DNA of 64,000 nucleotides from Actinomadura sp. J1-007 (GCF_009793335.1 NZ_WING01000001.1:4712001-4776000); one strand, 5' to 3'. Positions 18,717 through 26,946 are shown, counted from the first letter of the stretch. Numbers and translations are program-made. Notes: generated from the letters alone by a model not told the origin.

Positions 18717-18751
18717 CGGCGGGGCCGGGCCGCAGCGGCGCGGCCCCGCCG
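18717..18751 (+). promoter_or_regulatory. Strong intercistronic hairpin between atpD and atpC
   Basis: CGGCGGGGCC and GGCCCCGCCG form a perfect 10-bp stem, starting seven bases after the atpD stop. There is no T-tract, and atpC plus DUF2550 continue downstream, so a partial terminator or 3-prime mRNA stabiliser is more likely than a full stop. It would lower epsilon output relative to beta. Confidence 0.5.
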
Positions 18752-18781
18752 GGACAGCTCTGGTATGCGGAGGATGGACAC

Positions 18782-19165
18782 GTGGCAACGTTGAAGGTCG
18801 GGCTGGTCTCGCCGGAGCGCGAGATCTGGACCGGCGAGGCCAAGATGGTGGTCGCGCAGACCATCGAGGGGCAGCTCGGCATCATGCCGGGCCACGCCCC
18901 GGTGCTGGGCGTGCTCCTCGACGGCAGTGTGGTGAAGATCGAGCCCGCCGACGGCGGCGAGTGGATCAGCGCCATGGTCGGCAGCGGCTTCTTCTCGATC
19001 GCGAACGACGAGGTGTCGGTCCTCGCCGAGCAGGCGGAGCTCGGCGCCGAGGTGGACGTCTCGGACGCGCGGCAGGCGCTCCAGGACGCGCTGAACGCGG
19101 CCGACGACTCGACGGCTGAACGCCGGGCGCGGGCTCGCCTGCGCGCGGCGGGCCAGGACGCCTAG
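18782..19165 (+). CDS. atpC: ATP synthase F1 subunit epsilon
   Basis: A 127-residue central-stalk subunit that couples gamma to the c-ring and can inhibit ATP hydrolysis. N-terminal ten-stranded beta sandwich (LKVGLVSPEREIWTGEA, GQLGIMPGHAPVLGVL) and a C-terminal helical pair with AERRARARLRAAG. GTG start at 18782 with GAGGATGG upstream. Last gene of the ATP synthase set. Confidence 0.95.
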   Translation: MATLKVGLVSPEREIWTGEAKMVVAQTIEGQLGIMPGHAPVLGVLLDGSVVKIEPADGGEWISAMVGSGFFSIANDEVSVLAEQAELGAEVDVSDARQALQDALNAADDSTAERRARARLRAAGQDA

Positions 19166-19201
19166 ACTCGGCGGACCGGCAAGCGAGAACGGCGGGGGTA
19201 C

Positions 19202-19663
19202 TTGGGCGGGCACCTGGCACTGGACGCGGGCGGGGTGCTCGCCGCCGTCGTCCTGGTGGTGGCACTGGTCTTCGGGCTGATGTTCGGCCGCCGCTGGCTG
19301 TTCGTGCGCCGCGGCGGCACGGTGGAGTGCAGCCTGCGCGTGATCCCCGAGGACGGTGCCCCGGGGGTGTGGCGCCTCGGCATCGGCCGCTACAAGGGCG
19401 ATGTGCTGCACTGGCACCGCGTCTTCGGTTTCCGCAGAAGGCCCCGGCAGGTGATCCACCGCCGGGGCCTCGTCGTCTCCAACCGCCGCACCCCCGATCC
19501 CGGCGAGGCCGAGGGCCTGCTGCCGGGCGTCGGGGTCATCGAGGTCCGCGACGGCGACCGGACCTTGGAACTGGCGATGGGAGCGTCCGCGCTGACGGGC
19601 TTCCTCGCCTGGCTGGAAGCCGCCCCCCCGGGCTTTCCAGTGGATCTGCACCAGCCTGAATGA
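19202..19663 (+). CDS. DUF2550 membrane-anchored protein
   Basis: A 153-residue protein with one N-terminal membrane helix (about 10-28) and a basic soluble domain containing WRLGIGRYKGDVLHWHRVF and a C-terminal SALTGFLAWLEAAPPGF. This is the DUF2550 family, found right after atpC in many actinobacteria, including mycobacteria. The function is unknown. The start is a TTG at 19202, preceded by GGCGGGGG; no ATG or GTG is available near it. The very tight spacing to atpC (36 bases) suggests co-transcription. Confidence 0.88.
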   Translation: MGGHLALDAGGVLAAVVLVVALVFGLMFGRRWLFVRRGGTVECSLRVIPEDGAPGVWRLGIGRYKGDVLHWHRVFGFRRRPRQVIHRRGLVVSNRRTPDPGEAEGLLPGVGVIEVRDGDRTLELAMGASALTGFLAWLEAAPPGFPVDLHQPE

Positions 19664-19678
19664 CGGGGGGAAGAACAG

Positions 19679-21202
19679 GTGGGCAAGCTTCGTTCGGGAG
19701 CCGCCGCGTGCGCGGCCGCGGTCATGGCGGCGGTCGCCGCGGCGGTCCCGGCGGCACGCGCCGCGGACGCCGGGGACACGGATCTCGCCGCGATGGTGCG
19801 GCTCGGTGACGTCCGGCGGCACATGGCGGCGTTCCAGGAGATCGCCGACCACAACGGCGGCGACCGCGCGGCCGGGAGGCCCGGCTACGAGGTCTCGGTG
19901 AAGTACGTGGCGGGCCGGCTCAGGCAGGCCGGGTTCACGCCGAGGATCCAGCGGTTCGACTTCACGTACTGGTCGGAGAAGTCCCGTCCCCTCTTCGCGC
20001 GGACGGGCCCGGGGAAGGCGCGCTACAAGCCGGGCAGGGACTTCCTGACCCTGCTGTACTCGGGGTCGGGCGACGTGACGGCCCGCGCCGTCGCCGTCGA
20101 CGTCCCGGCGAGCGGGGACGGGTCGAGCGGCTGCCAGGCGTCCGACTTCGCGCGCTTCCCGAAGGGCGCGATCGCGCTGACGCAGCGGGGCTACTGCACG
20201 TTCGAGACCAAGGCCGCCAACGCCCAGGCGGCGGGCGCGGGCGCGCTGGTCCTCTACAACAAGCCGGGCGAGAAGGGCCCGGTGAAGGGGACGGTCACCA
20301 AGCCGCACCGCATCCCGGCGATCTCGGCGTCGCACCGGGTCGGGGCCGCGCTGGTCAAGGCCGCGCGGAACGGCGGGGTGCGGCTGCGGGTGCGGACCTC
20401 CGTGCGCAGCGGCAGCAAGCCCGCCGCCAACGTGATCGCCGAGACCCGGCCGGGCCGCGACGACAACGTCGTCCTGCTCGGCGCGCACCTCGACAGCGTC
20501 CGCGCGGGGCCGGGCATCAACGACAACGCGTCCGGCGCCGCCACGGCGCTCGCCGCCGCCGAGCGGATCGGCGCGCTCGGCGCGGAGCGGCTGCGCAACA
20601 AGGTCCGCTTCGCCTGGTGGGGGGCCGAGGAGGAGGGCCTGCGCGGCTCGGAGCACTACGTGTCCACGCTGGACGACGCGGACCGCCGCAAGATCGCCCT
20701 GAACCTCAACCTGGACATGCTCGGGTCGGTGAACGGCGTGCGCGGGATCTACGACGGCGACGACTCGTCCGGCGGCCGTGCGAAGCCGCCCGCGGGGTCC
20801 GGCGCGATCGAGAAGATGTTCAGGGACTACTTCGCGGGACGCGGGCTGCGGACGTCGGAGAGCGCGTTCAACGGCCGTTCCGACTACGGGCCGTTCATCA
20901 AGCGCGGCATCCCCGCGGGCGGCATCGCGACCGGCGCGGAGGGCGTCAAGACGGCCCGCGAGGCTAAGTCGTTCGGCGGGAGGGTCGGGAAGCCGTACGA
21001 CCCCTGCTACCACGCCAAGTGCGACACCATGAAGAACGTCGATTTCAAGCTGCTCGACACCAACGCCGACGGGGTCGCGTTCGTCGTCCAGCGGCTGGCC
21101 TGGAGCACGCTCCCGGTGAACGGGGCGGCGCGGCGCGCGCGGATCGCGACGGGCCCCGCCCCGGCGGAACCGCTCTGGCTGGGGGACCGGCTCTTGCGCT
21201 GA
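19679..21202 (+). CDS. Secreted M28-family zinc aminopeptidase with PA domain
   Basis: A 507-residue exported peptidase. Signal peptide to about residue 29 (AAVPAARA). A protease-associated domain occupies about 115-240 (GAIALTQRGYCTFETKAANAQ). The di-zinc catalytic domain has H270 and D272 (GAHLDS), D282 (GINDNASG), the E317/E318 pair (WGAEEEGLRGSEHYV), D346 (NLDMLG) and a late histidine in YHAKCDT. It removes N-terminal residues from extracellular peptides. GTG at 19679. It converges with the DUF4097 gene, three bases apart. Confidence 0.93.
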   Translation: MGKLRSGAAACAAAVMAAVAAAVPAARAADAGDTDLAAMVRLGDVRRHMAAFQEIADHNGGDRAAGRPGYEVSVKYVAGRLRQAGFTPRIQRFDFTYWSEKSRPLFARTGPGKARYKPGRDFLTLLYSGSGDVTARAVAVDVPASGDGSSGCQASDFARFPKGAIALTQRGYCTFETKAANAQAAGAGALVLYNKPGEKGPVKGTVTKPHRIPAISASHRVGAALVKAARNGGVRLRVRTSVRSGSKPAANVIAETRPGRDDNVVLLGAHLDSVRAGPGINDNASGAATALAAAERIGALGAERLRNKVRFAWWGAEEEGLRGSEHYVSTLDDADRRKIALNLNLDMLGSVNGVRGIYDGDDSSGGRAKPPAGSGAIEKMFRDYFAGRGLRTSESAFNGRSDYGPFIKRGIPAGGIATGAEGVKTAREAKSFGGRVGKPYDPCYHAKCDTMKNVDFKLLDTNADGVAFVVQRLAWSTLPVNGAARRARIATGPAPAEPLWLGDRLLR

Positions 21203-21205
21203 CGG

Positions 21206-22144
21206 TCAGGACGGGACGATGGTGATCCCGGCGTCCTCGGTCGTGGCCTTGATGCGGCGGTGCGAGCTGGAGTCCTGGTGGACGCGCCCGTCGATGCGCT
21301 TGGAGCCGGTCGTCGTGGACAGGCTGATCGCGTAGCCCTCGCCGGAGGGGACGCCCACCCGGATCGAACCGGTGCGCGTGCCCGCCTCGACGTCGGCGGG
21401 CGGCGCGGTGAAGCCGAGCACGACGCGGCCGTCGTCGGAACGGGCCGTCAGCCGCTCGGCGGCCAGCCCGGTCGCGGTGATCGAACCGGCGGCGGTGCGC
21501 AGCCGCGCGGTGGCGGCCCGGCCCGACACGGTGATCCTCCCGTCGTCGGTCCGGGCGGTGAGGGTATCGCTGTCGAGGGCGGAGGCGGTGATCGAGCCGG
21601 CGCGGGAGCGCAGGTCCGCGCCGGCCGCGCGGCCCGACACCCGGACCGAGCCGTCGCCGGAACGGACCGTCAGGGACCTCGCGCGCAGGCCGAGCGCGGT
21701 GATCGAGCCGTCCCGGGAGCTGAGCGCCACCGAGCCGGACAGGCCGTTGGCGGTGACCCGGCCGTCGCCGGTGTGCACCTCGACGGGCGTGGCGCGCGGC
21801 ACCTCGACGCGGTAGGAGACGCCGCAGACGCTCGTGCCGAAGATGTTGGCGGAGCAGGACGCGGTCAGCGACAGCGTCGTCCCCTCCACGGCGTGCTTCG
21901 GGTGCGGCCGGTTGTGGCGGTTGGACCAGCGCAGCCTCTCCTGGACGCGGATGCCGGGGGAGTCGGTCGCCACGATCTCGACGCCTCCCTGGCCGGTGTG
22001 CACCTTGAGGGCGCGGGCGCCGGACGGGGCGGTGTACGAGCGCGTCTCGTCGTGGCGCCCGACGTCCACGTTGCCGCAGCCGCTCAGCGCCCCGGCCGCG
22101 GCCCCCACTGCGGTCAGCGCGGCCGCGCCAGCCAGGATCCTCAC
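21206..22144 (-). CDS. DUF4097-family lipoprotein with beta-solenoid-like repeats
   Basis: A 312-residue lipoprotein. The signal peptide ends in the lipobox LSGC (about 20-23). The mature part is a stack of short repeats of about 20 residues in which G-x-G/R-I/V-T/S patterns recur: VHTGDGRVTANG, LSSRDGSITALG, VRSGDGSVRVSG, LRSRAGSITASA, ARTDDGRITVSG and LRTAAGSITATG. This is typical of the DUF4097 putative adhesin family. Four more cysteine or glycine positions near SCSANIFGTSVCG may form a disulphide. GTG start at 22144. Function unknown; the outer surface of the membrane is expected. Confidence 0.88.
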   Translation of the reverse strand: MRILAGAAALTAVGAAAGALSGCGNVDVGRHDETRSYTAPSGARALKVHTGQGGVEIVATDSPGIRVQERLRWSNRHNRPHPKHAVEGTTLSLTASCSANIFGTSVCGVSYRVEVPRATPVEVHTGDGRVTANGLSGSVALSSRDGSITALGLRARSLTVRSGDGSVRVSGRAAGADLRSRAGSITASALDSDTLTARTDDGRITVSGRAATARLRTAAGSITATGLAAERLTARSDDGRVVLGFTAPPADVEAGTRTGSIRVGVPSGEGYAISLSTTTGSKRIDGRVHQDSSSHRRIKATTEDAGITIVPS

Positions 22145-22176
22145 GTCGTTCTCCCGCCTCGTCGTCCCCCGGTACG

Positions 22177-22240
22177 GGCCCTAGGGCCTGTCCGGTGGAT
22201 CTTCGATCGGCTGCGCGACGCGCAAGGACCACCGGACAGG
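22177..22240. repeat. Long inverted repeat, possible insertion-element relic or terminator
   Basis: CCTGTCCGGTGG (22187-22198) and CCACCGGACAGG (22229-22240) are perfect 12-base arms around a 30-base GC-rich loop. The left arm abuts a second palindrome, GGCCCTAGGGCC (22177-22188). GGGCCTGTCC-type ends occur on IS5-like and miniature elements in actinomycetes (from memory). No transposase or clear target duplication is visible here, so a terminator for the minus-strand gene upstream remains possible. Confidence 0.4.
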
Positions 22241-22293
22241 TCCCAGCCTCGCCGAGGGGCCGGGTGGCACCAGGAGGCGGACCGGCGTTCCCA

Positions 22294-22313
22294 TGGTGGG
22301 GTTAACCCCACCA
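22294..22313. terminator. Perfect 20-bp palindrome after the adenosyltransferase gene
   Basis: TGGTGGGGTTAACCCCACCA is fully self-complementary. It lies 33 bases beyond the stop of the minus-strand adenosyltransferase gene. As RNA it gives an 8-bp stem with a TTAA loop. A terminator is the simplest reading; an operator for the DUF4097 gene, 150 bases further on, is an alternative. Confidence 0.5.
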
Positions 22314-22346
22314 CCGGGGCGGCCGGGGCGGGGCGGCGGAACGGGG

Positions 22347-22970
22347 TCAGCGTTCGCCGCCGGGCTTCCACAGGATGTCGCCGTGGCCCGCGTTGGCGAC
22401 GCGGCAGAGGATGAACAGCAGGTCGGACAGCCGGTTGAGGTAGCGGGCCGTCAGCGGGTTGACGCCGCCGTCGGGGCCGTCGCCGCCGACCGGGGCCGCG
22501 CCGTGCTCCTCGATCGCCGCCCAGGCGGACCGTTCGGCGCGGCGGGTGACGGTGCGGGCGACGTGCAGCAGGGCCGCGCCGGGCGTACCGCCGGGGAGGA
22601 TGAAGCTGCGGAGCTTGTCGAGGGCGGCGTTGTGCTCGTCGCAGTCGGCTTCGAGCCGTTCGACGTAGGCGTCGTCGATGCGCAGCGGCGGGAACTCGGG
22701 GTCGGGGACGACGGGCGCGCACAGGTCGGCGCCGACGTCGAACAGCTCGTTCTGCACGCGGGTGAGGAGGGTCACCAGGGGCGCGGGCAGGGCCCCGAGG
22801 GCGATCGCCGCGCCGATCGCGGCGTTGGCCTCCTCCGCGTCGGCGTACGCGGCGAGACGGGGGTCGGTCTTGCCGGTCCGGGACGCGTCGCCGAGCGACG
22901 TGGTGCCGTCGTCGCCGGTGCGGGTGTAGATCCGGGACAGCACGACCGGTGTCTCCCTGTTCTTGGCCAT
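22347..22970 (-). CDS. ATP:cob(I)alamin adenosyltransferase, PduO type
   Basis: A 207-residue enzyme that adds the 5-prime-deoxyadenosyl group to cob(I)alamin to make coenzyme B12. N-terminal RIYTRTGDDGTTSL and TDPRLAAYADAEEANAAIGAA form the ATP-binding signature. RVQNELFDVGADL and the conserved C-terminal NRLSDLLFILCRVAN complete the four-helix bundle. ATG at 22970 gives the usual MAKNRETPVVLSRIY start. Methylmalonyl-CoA mutase, the usual user of this cofactor, is not in the window, but its epimerase partner is (46391-46813). Confidence 0.93.
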   Translation of the reverse strand: MAKNRETPVVLSRIYTRTGDDGTTSLGDASRTGKTDPRLAAYADAEEANAAIGAAIALGALPAPLVTLLTRVQNELFDVGADLCAPVVPDPEFPPLRIDDAYVERLEADCDEHNAALDKLRSFILPGGTPGAALLHVARTVTRRAERSAWAAIEEHGAAPVGGDGPDGGVNPLTARYLNRLSDLLFILCRVANAGHGDILWKPGGER

Positions 22971-23075
22971 GCCCGTCAGCCTAACCCCGCCGGGCTCAGA
23001 AACCGGTTCGGTAATGTCGTGCTTACCTCGTACGGTGCCGCGTCCGACGCGCGGCACGATCCCCCGGAGGCCGCC

Positions 23076-24644
23076 GTGTACGACTACATCATCGTGGGAG
23101 CCGGCAGCGCGGGCTGCGTCCTCGCCGCCCGGCTGAGCGAGGACCCCGGCACCCGCGTGCTGCTGCTGGAGGCGGGACCGCCCGACGACGCCCCGGAGAT
23201 CCACATCCCGGCCGCCGTCGCGTCGCTGATCAAGGGCCCGTACGACTGGGACTACAGCACCACGCCGCAGGAGCACGCCGCGGACCGCAGCGTGTACTGG
23301 CCGCGCGGCCGCACCCTCGGCGGCAGCTCGTCCACCAACGCGATGATCTACATTCGCGGGAACCGGTACGACTACGACACCTGGCGCGACTCGTACGGCT
23401 GCGCGGGCTGGGGCTTCGACGACCTGCTGCCGTACTTCGCGCGCGCGGAGGACCAGCAGCGCGGCGAGTCCCCGCACCACGGCGCGGGCGGCCCGCTGCG
23501 CGTCGAGGACCTGCGGTACCGGCACCCGCTCACCCGGGCGTGGGTCGGGTCGGCCAAGGCGTACGGCCTGGCCGCCAACCCCGACTTCAACGGCGCCGAG
23601 CAGGACGGCGTCGGCTTCTACCAGGTCACCCACCGGCGCGGGAAGCGCTGGTCGACCGCCGCCGGCTACCTGCGCCCCGCCATGGACCGGCCGAACCTCA
23701 CCGTCGTCACCGACGCGCTCGCCACCCGCGTGCTGATCGAGGGCGGCCGCGCCACCGGCGTCCGGTACGAGGTGCGCGGCGAGCCGCTCACGGCCCGCGC
23801 CGAGGCGGAGGTGCTGCTGTCGGGCGGCGCGGTCAACAGCCCGCAGCTGCTCATGCTGTCGGGCGTCGGCCCGGCCGACCACCTGCGCGGGCACGGCATC
23901 GACGTGGTCGCGGACTCCCCGGTCGGGCAGGGCCTCCAGGACCACCCGTTCGTGAACGTCATGTTCGCCACGCCCCGTACCAAGAACCTGTGGGAGCTGG
24001 CGAACGCCCGGTCGTTCGCGCTCTACTCCGCGCTCGGCCGCGGGCCGTACGCCTCGAACGTCGCCGAGGCGGGCGGGTTCGTCCGCACGGTCGAGGGGCT
24101 GCCCGCGCCCGACCTCCAGTACCACGTGCTGCCCACGCCGTTCGTCGACCAGGGCCTCGTCGAGCCGTCCCAGCGCCTGCTGTCGGTCATGGTCACGGCG
24201 GTCGCGATCGCGAGCCGCGGGGCGCTGACGCTCCGTTCGGCCAGCCCGTACGCCAAGCCGCTGATCGACCCGGCCTACCTCGCCGACAAGGCCGACCTGG
24301 ACATCCTGGTCGCCGGGATCCGGCAGGCCCGGGAGATCGCCGCCACCGGCCCCCTCGCGGGCCTGCTCGGCGGCGAGTGGGCGCCGGGCGAGCAGGCCGC
24401 GTCGGACGAGGACCTGGCCGCGTTCGTCCGCCGCGAGTGCGCGACGCTGTTCCACCCGACCTCGACGTGCGCGATGGGCGGGGACGGCGCGGTCTGCGAC
24501 CCCGAGCTGCGCGTGCGGGGCGTCGAGGGGCTGCGCGTGGTGGACGCCTCGGTCATGCCGGTCGTCCCGCGCGGCAACACCAACGCCCCGACGATCGCGA
24601 TCGCCGAACGCGCCGCGGACCTGATCCGGGGCCGAACGGTCTGA
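23076..24644 (+). CDS. GMC-family FAD oxidoreductase (choline dehydrogenase-like)
   Basis: A 522-residue flavoprotein. FAD-binding GAGSAG lies at about 8-13 (YIIVGAGSAGCVLAARL), the GMC signature 1 is WPRGRTLGGSSSTNAMIYIRG, and signature 2 is GGAVNSPQLLMLSGVG. The active-site histidine is in TLFHPTSTCAMG, with the second His/Asn in PRGNTNAPTIAIAERAA. Substrate is a primary or secondary alcohol; choline cannot be told from other alcohols here. GTG at 23076 has GGAGG six bases before it. No betaine aldehyde dehydrogenase is adjacent. Confidence 0.9.
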   Translation: MYDYIIVGAGSAGCVLAARLSEDPGTRVLLLEAGPPDDAPEIHIPAAVASLIKGPYDWDYSTTPQEHAADRSVYWPRGRTLGGSSSTNAMIYIRGNRYDYDTWRDSYGCAGWGFDDLLPYFARAEDQQRGESPHHGAGGPLRVEDLRYRHPLTRAWVGSAKAYGLAANPDFNGAEQDGVGFYQVTHRRGKRWSTAAGYLRPAMDRPNLTVVTDALATRVLIEGGRATGVRYEVRGEPLTARAEAEVLLSGGAVNSPQLLMLSGVGPADHLRGHGIDVVADSPVGQGLQDHPFVNVMFATPRTKNLWELANARSFALYSALGRGPYASNVAEAGGFVRTVEGLPAPDLQYHVLPTPFVDQGLVEPSQRLLSVMVTAVAIASRGALTLRSASPYAKPLIDPAYLADKADLDILVAGIRQAREIAATGPLAGLLGGEWAPGEQAASDEDLAAFVRRECATLFHPTSTCAMGGDGAVCDPELRVRGVEGLRVVDASVMPVVPRGNTNAPTIAIAERAADLIRGRTV

Positions 24645-24679
24645 GACTCCCGGCGCCGGGTCCGCACGCGGGGGGCGCC

Positions 24680-24685
24680 TACGAT
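24680..24685 (+). promoter_or_regulatory. Candidate -10 element for a leaderless HAD gene
   Basis: TACGAT ends six bases before the GTG at 24692, the spacing expected if transcription begins on the start codon. There is no purine-rich ribosome binding site. The upstream gene ends only 47 bases away, so the promoter lies in that gap. Confidence 0.4.
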
Positions 24686-24691
24686 GCGACC

Positions 24692-25381
24692 GTGCGGACT
24701 CTGGTGCTGTGGGACGTCGACCACACCCTGCTCAGCGTCAAGGGCCTGAGCAGGGAGATCTACGCGGAGGTCTTCCAGAAGCTGACCGACCGGCCGCTGG
24801 AGACGATCGCCTCGATGGCGGGCCGGACGGACCTGTGGATCATCGCCGAGACGCTGCGGATGCACGGGATCGAGCCCGTTCCCGGTGTGCTGCGGGCGTT
24901 CACGGACGGGCTGGCGGGGGCGTTCTCGGCCCGCCGCGACGAGATCGCCGCCCGCGGTCGCGTGCTGCCCGGCGTCCGCGCGGTGCTGGAGGCCGTGGCC
25001 GCCCGGGACGACGCCGTCCAGTCGCTGCTGACCGGGAACGCGCGGCCGATCGCCGTCCACAAGACGACCGCGTTCGGCCTGCACCCGCTGATCGACTTCG
25101 ACGCGGGCGCGTACGGCGAGGACCACGCCGACCGCCCGCCCCTGGTCGCCCTCGCCCAGCGCCGCGCCGCACGCCTCCACGGGCGGGCGTTCGACGCCGC
25201 GTCCACCGTCCTGGTCGGCGACACGCCCCACGACGTCACAGCGGGCCGCCTCGGCGGCGCCCGCGTGATCGCCGTCGCGACGGGCTTCTCCACCGAACCC
25301 GAACTCCGCGCCGCGGGCGCCGACATCGTCCTCCCCGACCTCACCGACACCGAAGCCGTCCTCGCCCACCTCCTCCCTTGA
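24692..25381 (+). CDS. HAD-family hydrolase (phosphoglycolate phosphatase-like)
   Basis: A 229-residue haloacid dehalogenase-type phosphatase. Motif I is DVDHTLL, with nucleophile D8 and acid D10. A helical cap follows at about 15-85. Motif II is in SLLTGNARP, motif III is the lysine in VHKTTAFG, and motif IV is VLVGDTPHDVTAG. The substrate is a small phosphate ester that cannot be named. GTG at 24692, probably leaderless. Confidence 0.9.
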   Translation: MRTLVLWDVDHTLLSVKGLSREIYAEVFQKLTDRPLETIASMAGRTDLWIIAETLRMHGIEPVPGVLRAFTDGLAGAFSARRDEIAARGRVLPGVRAVLEAVAARDDAVQSLLTGNARPIAVHKTTAFGLHPLIDFDAGAYGEDHADRPPLVALAQRRAARLHGRAFDAASTVLVGDTPHDVTAGRLGGARVIAVATGFSTEPELRAAGADIVLPDLTDTEAVLAHLLP

Positions 25382-25442
25382 CCCCACCCCCTCCGCTTCC
25401 CGCGCCGTAGCCTGGGTGGGGCGAGGGCGGGAGGCACTGGCG

Positions 25443-26663
25443 ATGCGGGACGAGCGCATGGAATCGGGGCCGGACGTCGGCGCGCGGATCAGGTACTTCC
25501 GCGAGCGGCGCGGGATGTCGCGGGAGGTGCTGGGCGGGCTCGTCGGGCGTTCCGGGCGCTGGGTGAAGGCGGTGGAACGGGGGGAGATCGGGCAGCCCAA
25601 GCTTCCGCTGCTGCTCAGCGTCGCCGAAGCGCTGAAGGTGCGGGACATCGCGGAGCTGGTCGGCGGGCGGCCCATGCCCGCTGACATGTTCCGCGGACCC
25701 GGGCATCCCGCGCTGCCCGCCGTCCGCGAGGCGCTCAACGCCGTGGCCGTTCCGCCGGGTGAGCCGCCCGCGCTCGGCGCGTTGAAGGCGAGGCTGGACG
25801 CGGCGTGGCGGGCGCGGCACGCGGCGCCGGACCACCGGACGGTGCTGGGGGCGCTCCTGCCCGAGCTGGTCCGCGACGCCCGCCTCGCCGCGCACGCGTA
25901 CGAGGGCGACGAGCGGCGGCGGGCCCTGGCGGTGCTCGCGGGCGTCTACAACCTCGCGCAGTTCTTCCTGGCCTATCAGCCGTCCGCCGACCTGCTGTGG
26001 CGCGTCGTGGAGCGTTCGCTCATGGCGGCCGAGGAGGCGGACGACCCGCGCGCGTTCGCGGGCGCCGTGTGGCTCGCGGCCCAGGCGCACCGCGACGCCG
26101 CCGACTTCGACGCCGCCGAGGCCGTCAACCGCGAGGCGCTGGAACGGCTCGCGCCGCGCATGGCGGACGCGGACACGGAGCTGCTCGCGCTGTGGGGCGC
26201 CCTCCACCACGAGGTCGCGTACACCGCCGCGCGGTCCGGCCGGCGCGGGACGGCGTGGCGGTGGTGGGAGAAGGCGGACGGGGTGGCACGCCGCCTGCCG
26301 CCGGGCCACTACGACCCCATGACGTCGTTCAGCCGGGTCGTCATGGGCGCGCACGCGGTGACGGTCGCGGTCGAGACGCGGCAGGGCGGCGAGGCCCTCA
26401 GACAGGCGGCCCGTACCGCGTCGGCGGAGATCCCCTCGCAACCGCGCCGCGGCCGCCACCTCATCGAGGTCGCGCGGGCGTGGCGGCTGGGCGGCGACAA
26501 GGCGGCGGCGCTCGCCTCGTTGAAAGACGCCTACGTCGCCGCGCCGGAGACCATCCGCTTCAACGGCTACGCCCGCCGCATGGCGCAGGACCTCGCAGGC
26601 GAACGCGGCGCCTTGCAGCGGGACGCCCGCGAACTCGCCGACCGCATCGGCGTCCTGGTGTAA
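25443..26663 (+). CDS. XRE-family regulator with TPR-like C-terminal domain
   Basis: A 406-residue protein. Helix-turn-helix at about 15-70 (GARIRYFRERRGMSREVLGGLVGRS, WVKAVERGE). A long alpha-helical region with TPR-like repeats (AGVYNLAQFFLAYQ, AEAVNREALERLAPR, LASLKDAYVAAPE) extends to the end. This XRE-plus-TPR design is common in actinomycete regulators linked to development or small-molecule sensing. ATG at 25443 has GGGAGG eight bases upstream. It is followed by a palindrome and a 73-residue gene, which it may control. Confidence 0.85.
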   Translation: MRDERMESGPDVGARIRYFRERRGMSREVLGGLVGRSGRWVKAVERGEIGQPKLPLLLSVAEALKVRDIAELVGGRPMPADMFRGPGHPALPAVREALNAVAVPPGEPPALGALKARLDAAWRARHAAPDHRTVLGALLPELVRDARLAAHAYEGDERRRALAVLAGVYNLAQFFLAYQPSADLLWRVVERSLMAAEEADDPRAFAGAVWLAAQAHRDAADFDAAEAVNREALERLAPRMADADTELLALWGALHHEVAYTAARSGRRGTAWRWWEKADGVARRLPPGHYDPMTSFSRVVMGAHAVTVAVETRQGGEALRQAARTASAEIPSQPRRGRHLIEVARAWRLGGDKAAALASLKDAYVAAPETIRFNGYARRMAQDLAGERGALQRDARELADRIGVLV

Positions 26664-26674
26664 CCGAAACCAGG

Positions 26675-26691
26675 GGACAGGAACCCTGTCC
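26675..26691. promoter_or_regulatory. Palindromic operator candidate between the XRE gene and its small partner
   Basis: GGACAGG and CCTGTCC form perfect seven-base arms around AAC. The site covers the -35 position of the candidate promoter for the 73-residue gene at 26725 and lies 12 bases after the XRE stop. It is the obvious binding-site candidate for the neighbouring XRE regulator. Confidence 0.5.
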
Positions 26692-26712
26692 GTCGCTGCG
26701 TTCGTGACGGCT

Positions 26713-26718
26713 TAGCGT
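26713..26718 (+). promoter_or_regulatory. Candidate -10 element for a leaderless small gene
   Basis: TAGCGT ends six bases before the ATG at 26725, fitting a leaderless transcript. The GGACAGG palindrome lies about 21 bases upstream. Confidence 0.4.
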
Positions 26719-26724
26719 CCTGAA

Positions 26725-26946
26725 ATGGACACCGAGCGTGACATTGGTGAGGTCAAGGCGGAGCTCGGGAGGGAGTTTCCCGGGTGGCGGTTCATCGTGA
26801 GCGATCGGCGGCGCTGGTGGGCGCTGCGCGGGCCGTTGCCGCCGGAGCTGGTGAACGAGGTGGACGTCGTGGACGCCGACACCGCAGAGCAGCTCCGGGC
26901 GTTGCTGGGGGAGGTCAGGACGGGCGGGAGATCCAGCCGGTGGTGA
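26725..26946 (+). CDS. Small conserved-looking protein downstream of XRE regulator
   Basis: A 73-residue protein, MDTERDIGEVKAELGREF followed by PGWRFIVSDRRRWWALRGP and LPPELVNEVDVVDADTAEQL. The W-R-x-x-x-S-D-R-x-R-W-W-A pattern suggests a compact beta domain. I do not recognise the family; small partners of this kind often lie next to XRE regulators in actinomycetes. It is probably leaderless and under a palindromic operator. The last 32 bases overlap, on the opposite strand, the end of the serpin-like gene, so the two are convergent and overlapping. Confidence 0.65.
   Translation: MDTERDIGEVKAELGREFPGWRFIVSDRRRWWALRGPLPPELVNEVDVVDADTAEQLRALLGEVRTGGRSSRW

Noticed and set aside
17174..21013. 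A 1279-codon open frame on the minus strand opposite atpD, atpC, DUF2550 and the M28 peptidase
   Set aside because: It is an antisense shadow of high-GC genes: it is Arg/Asp/Gly/Val-rich, has no domain and no ribosome site, and the plus-strand genes are certain.
22187..22240. A definite insertion sequence
   Set aside because: Only inverted ends with a 30-base interior are present; there is no transposase and no convincing target-site duplication.
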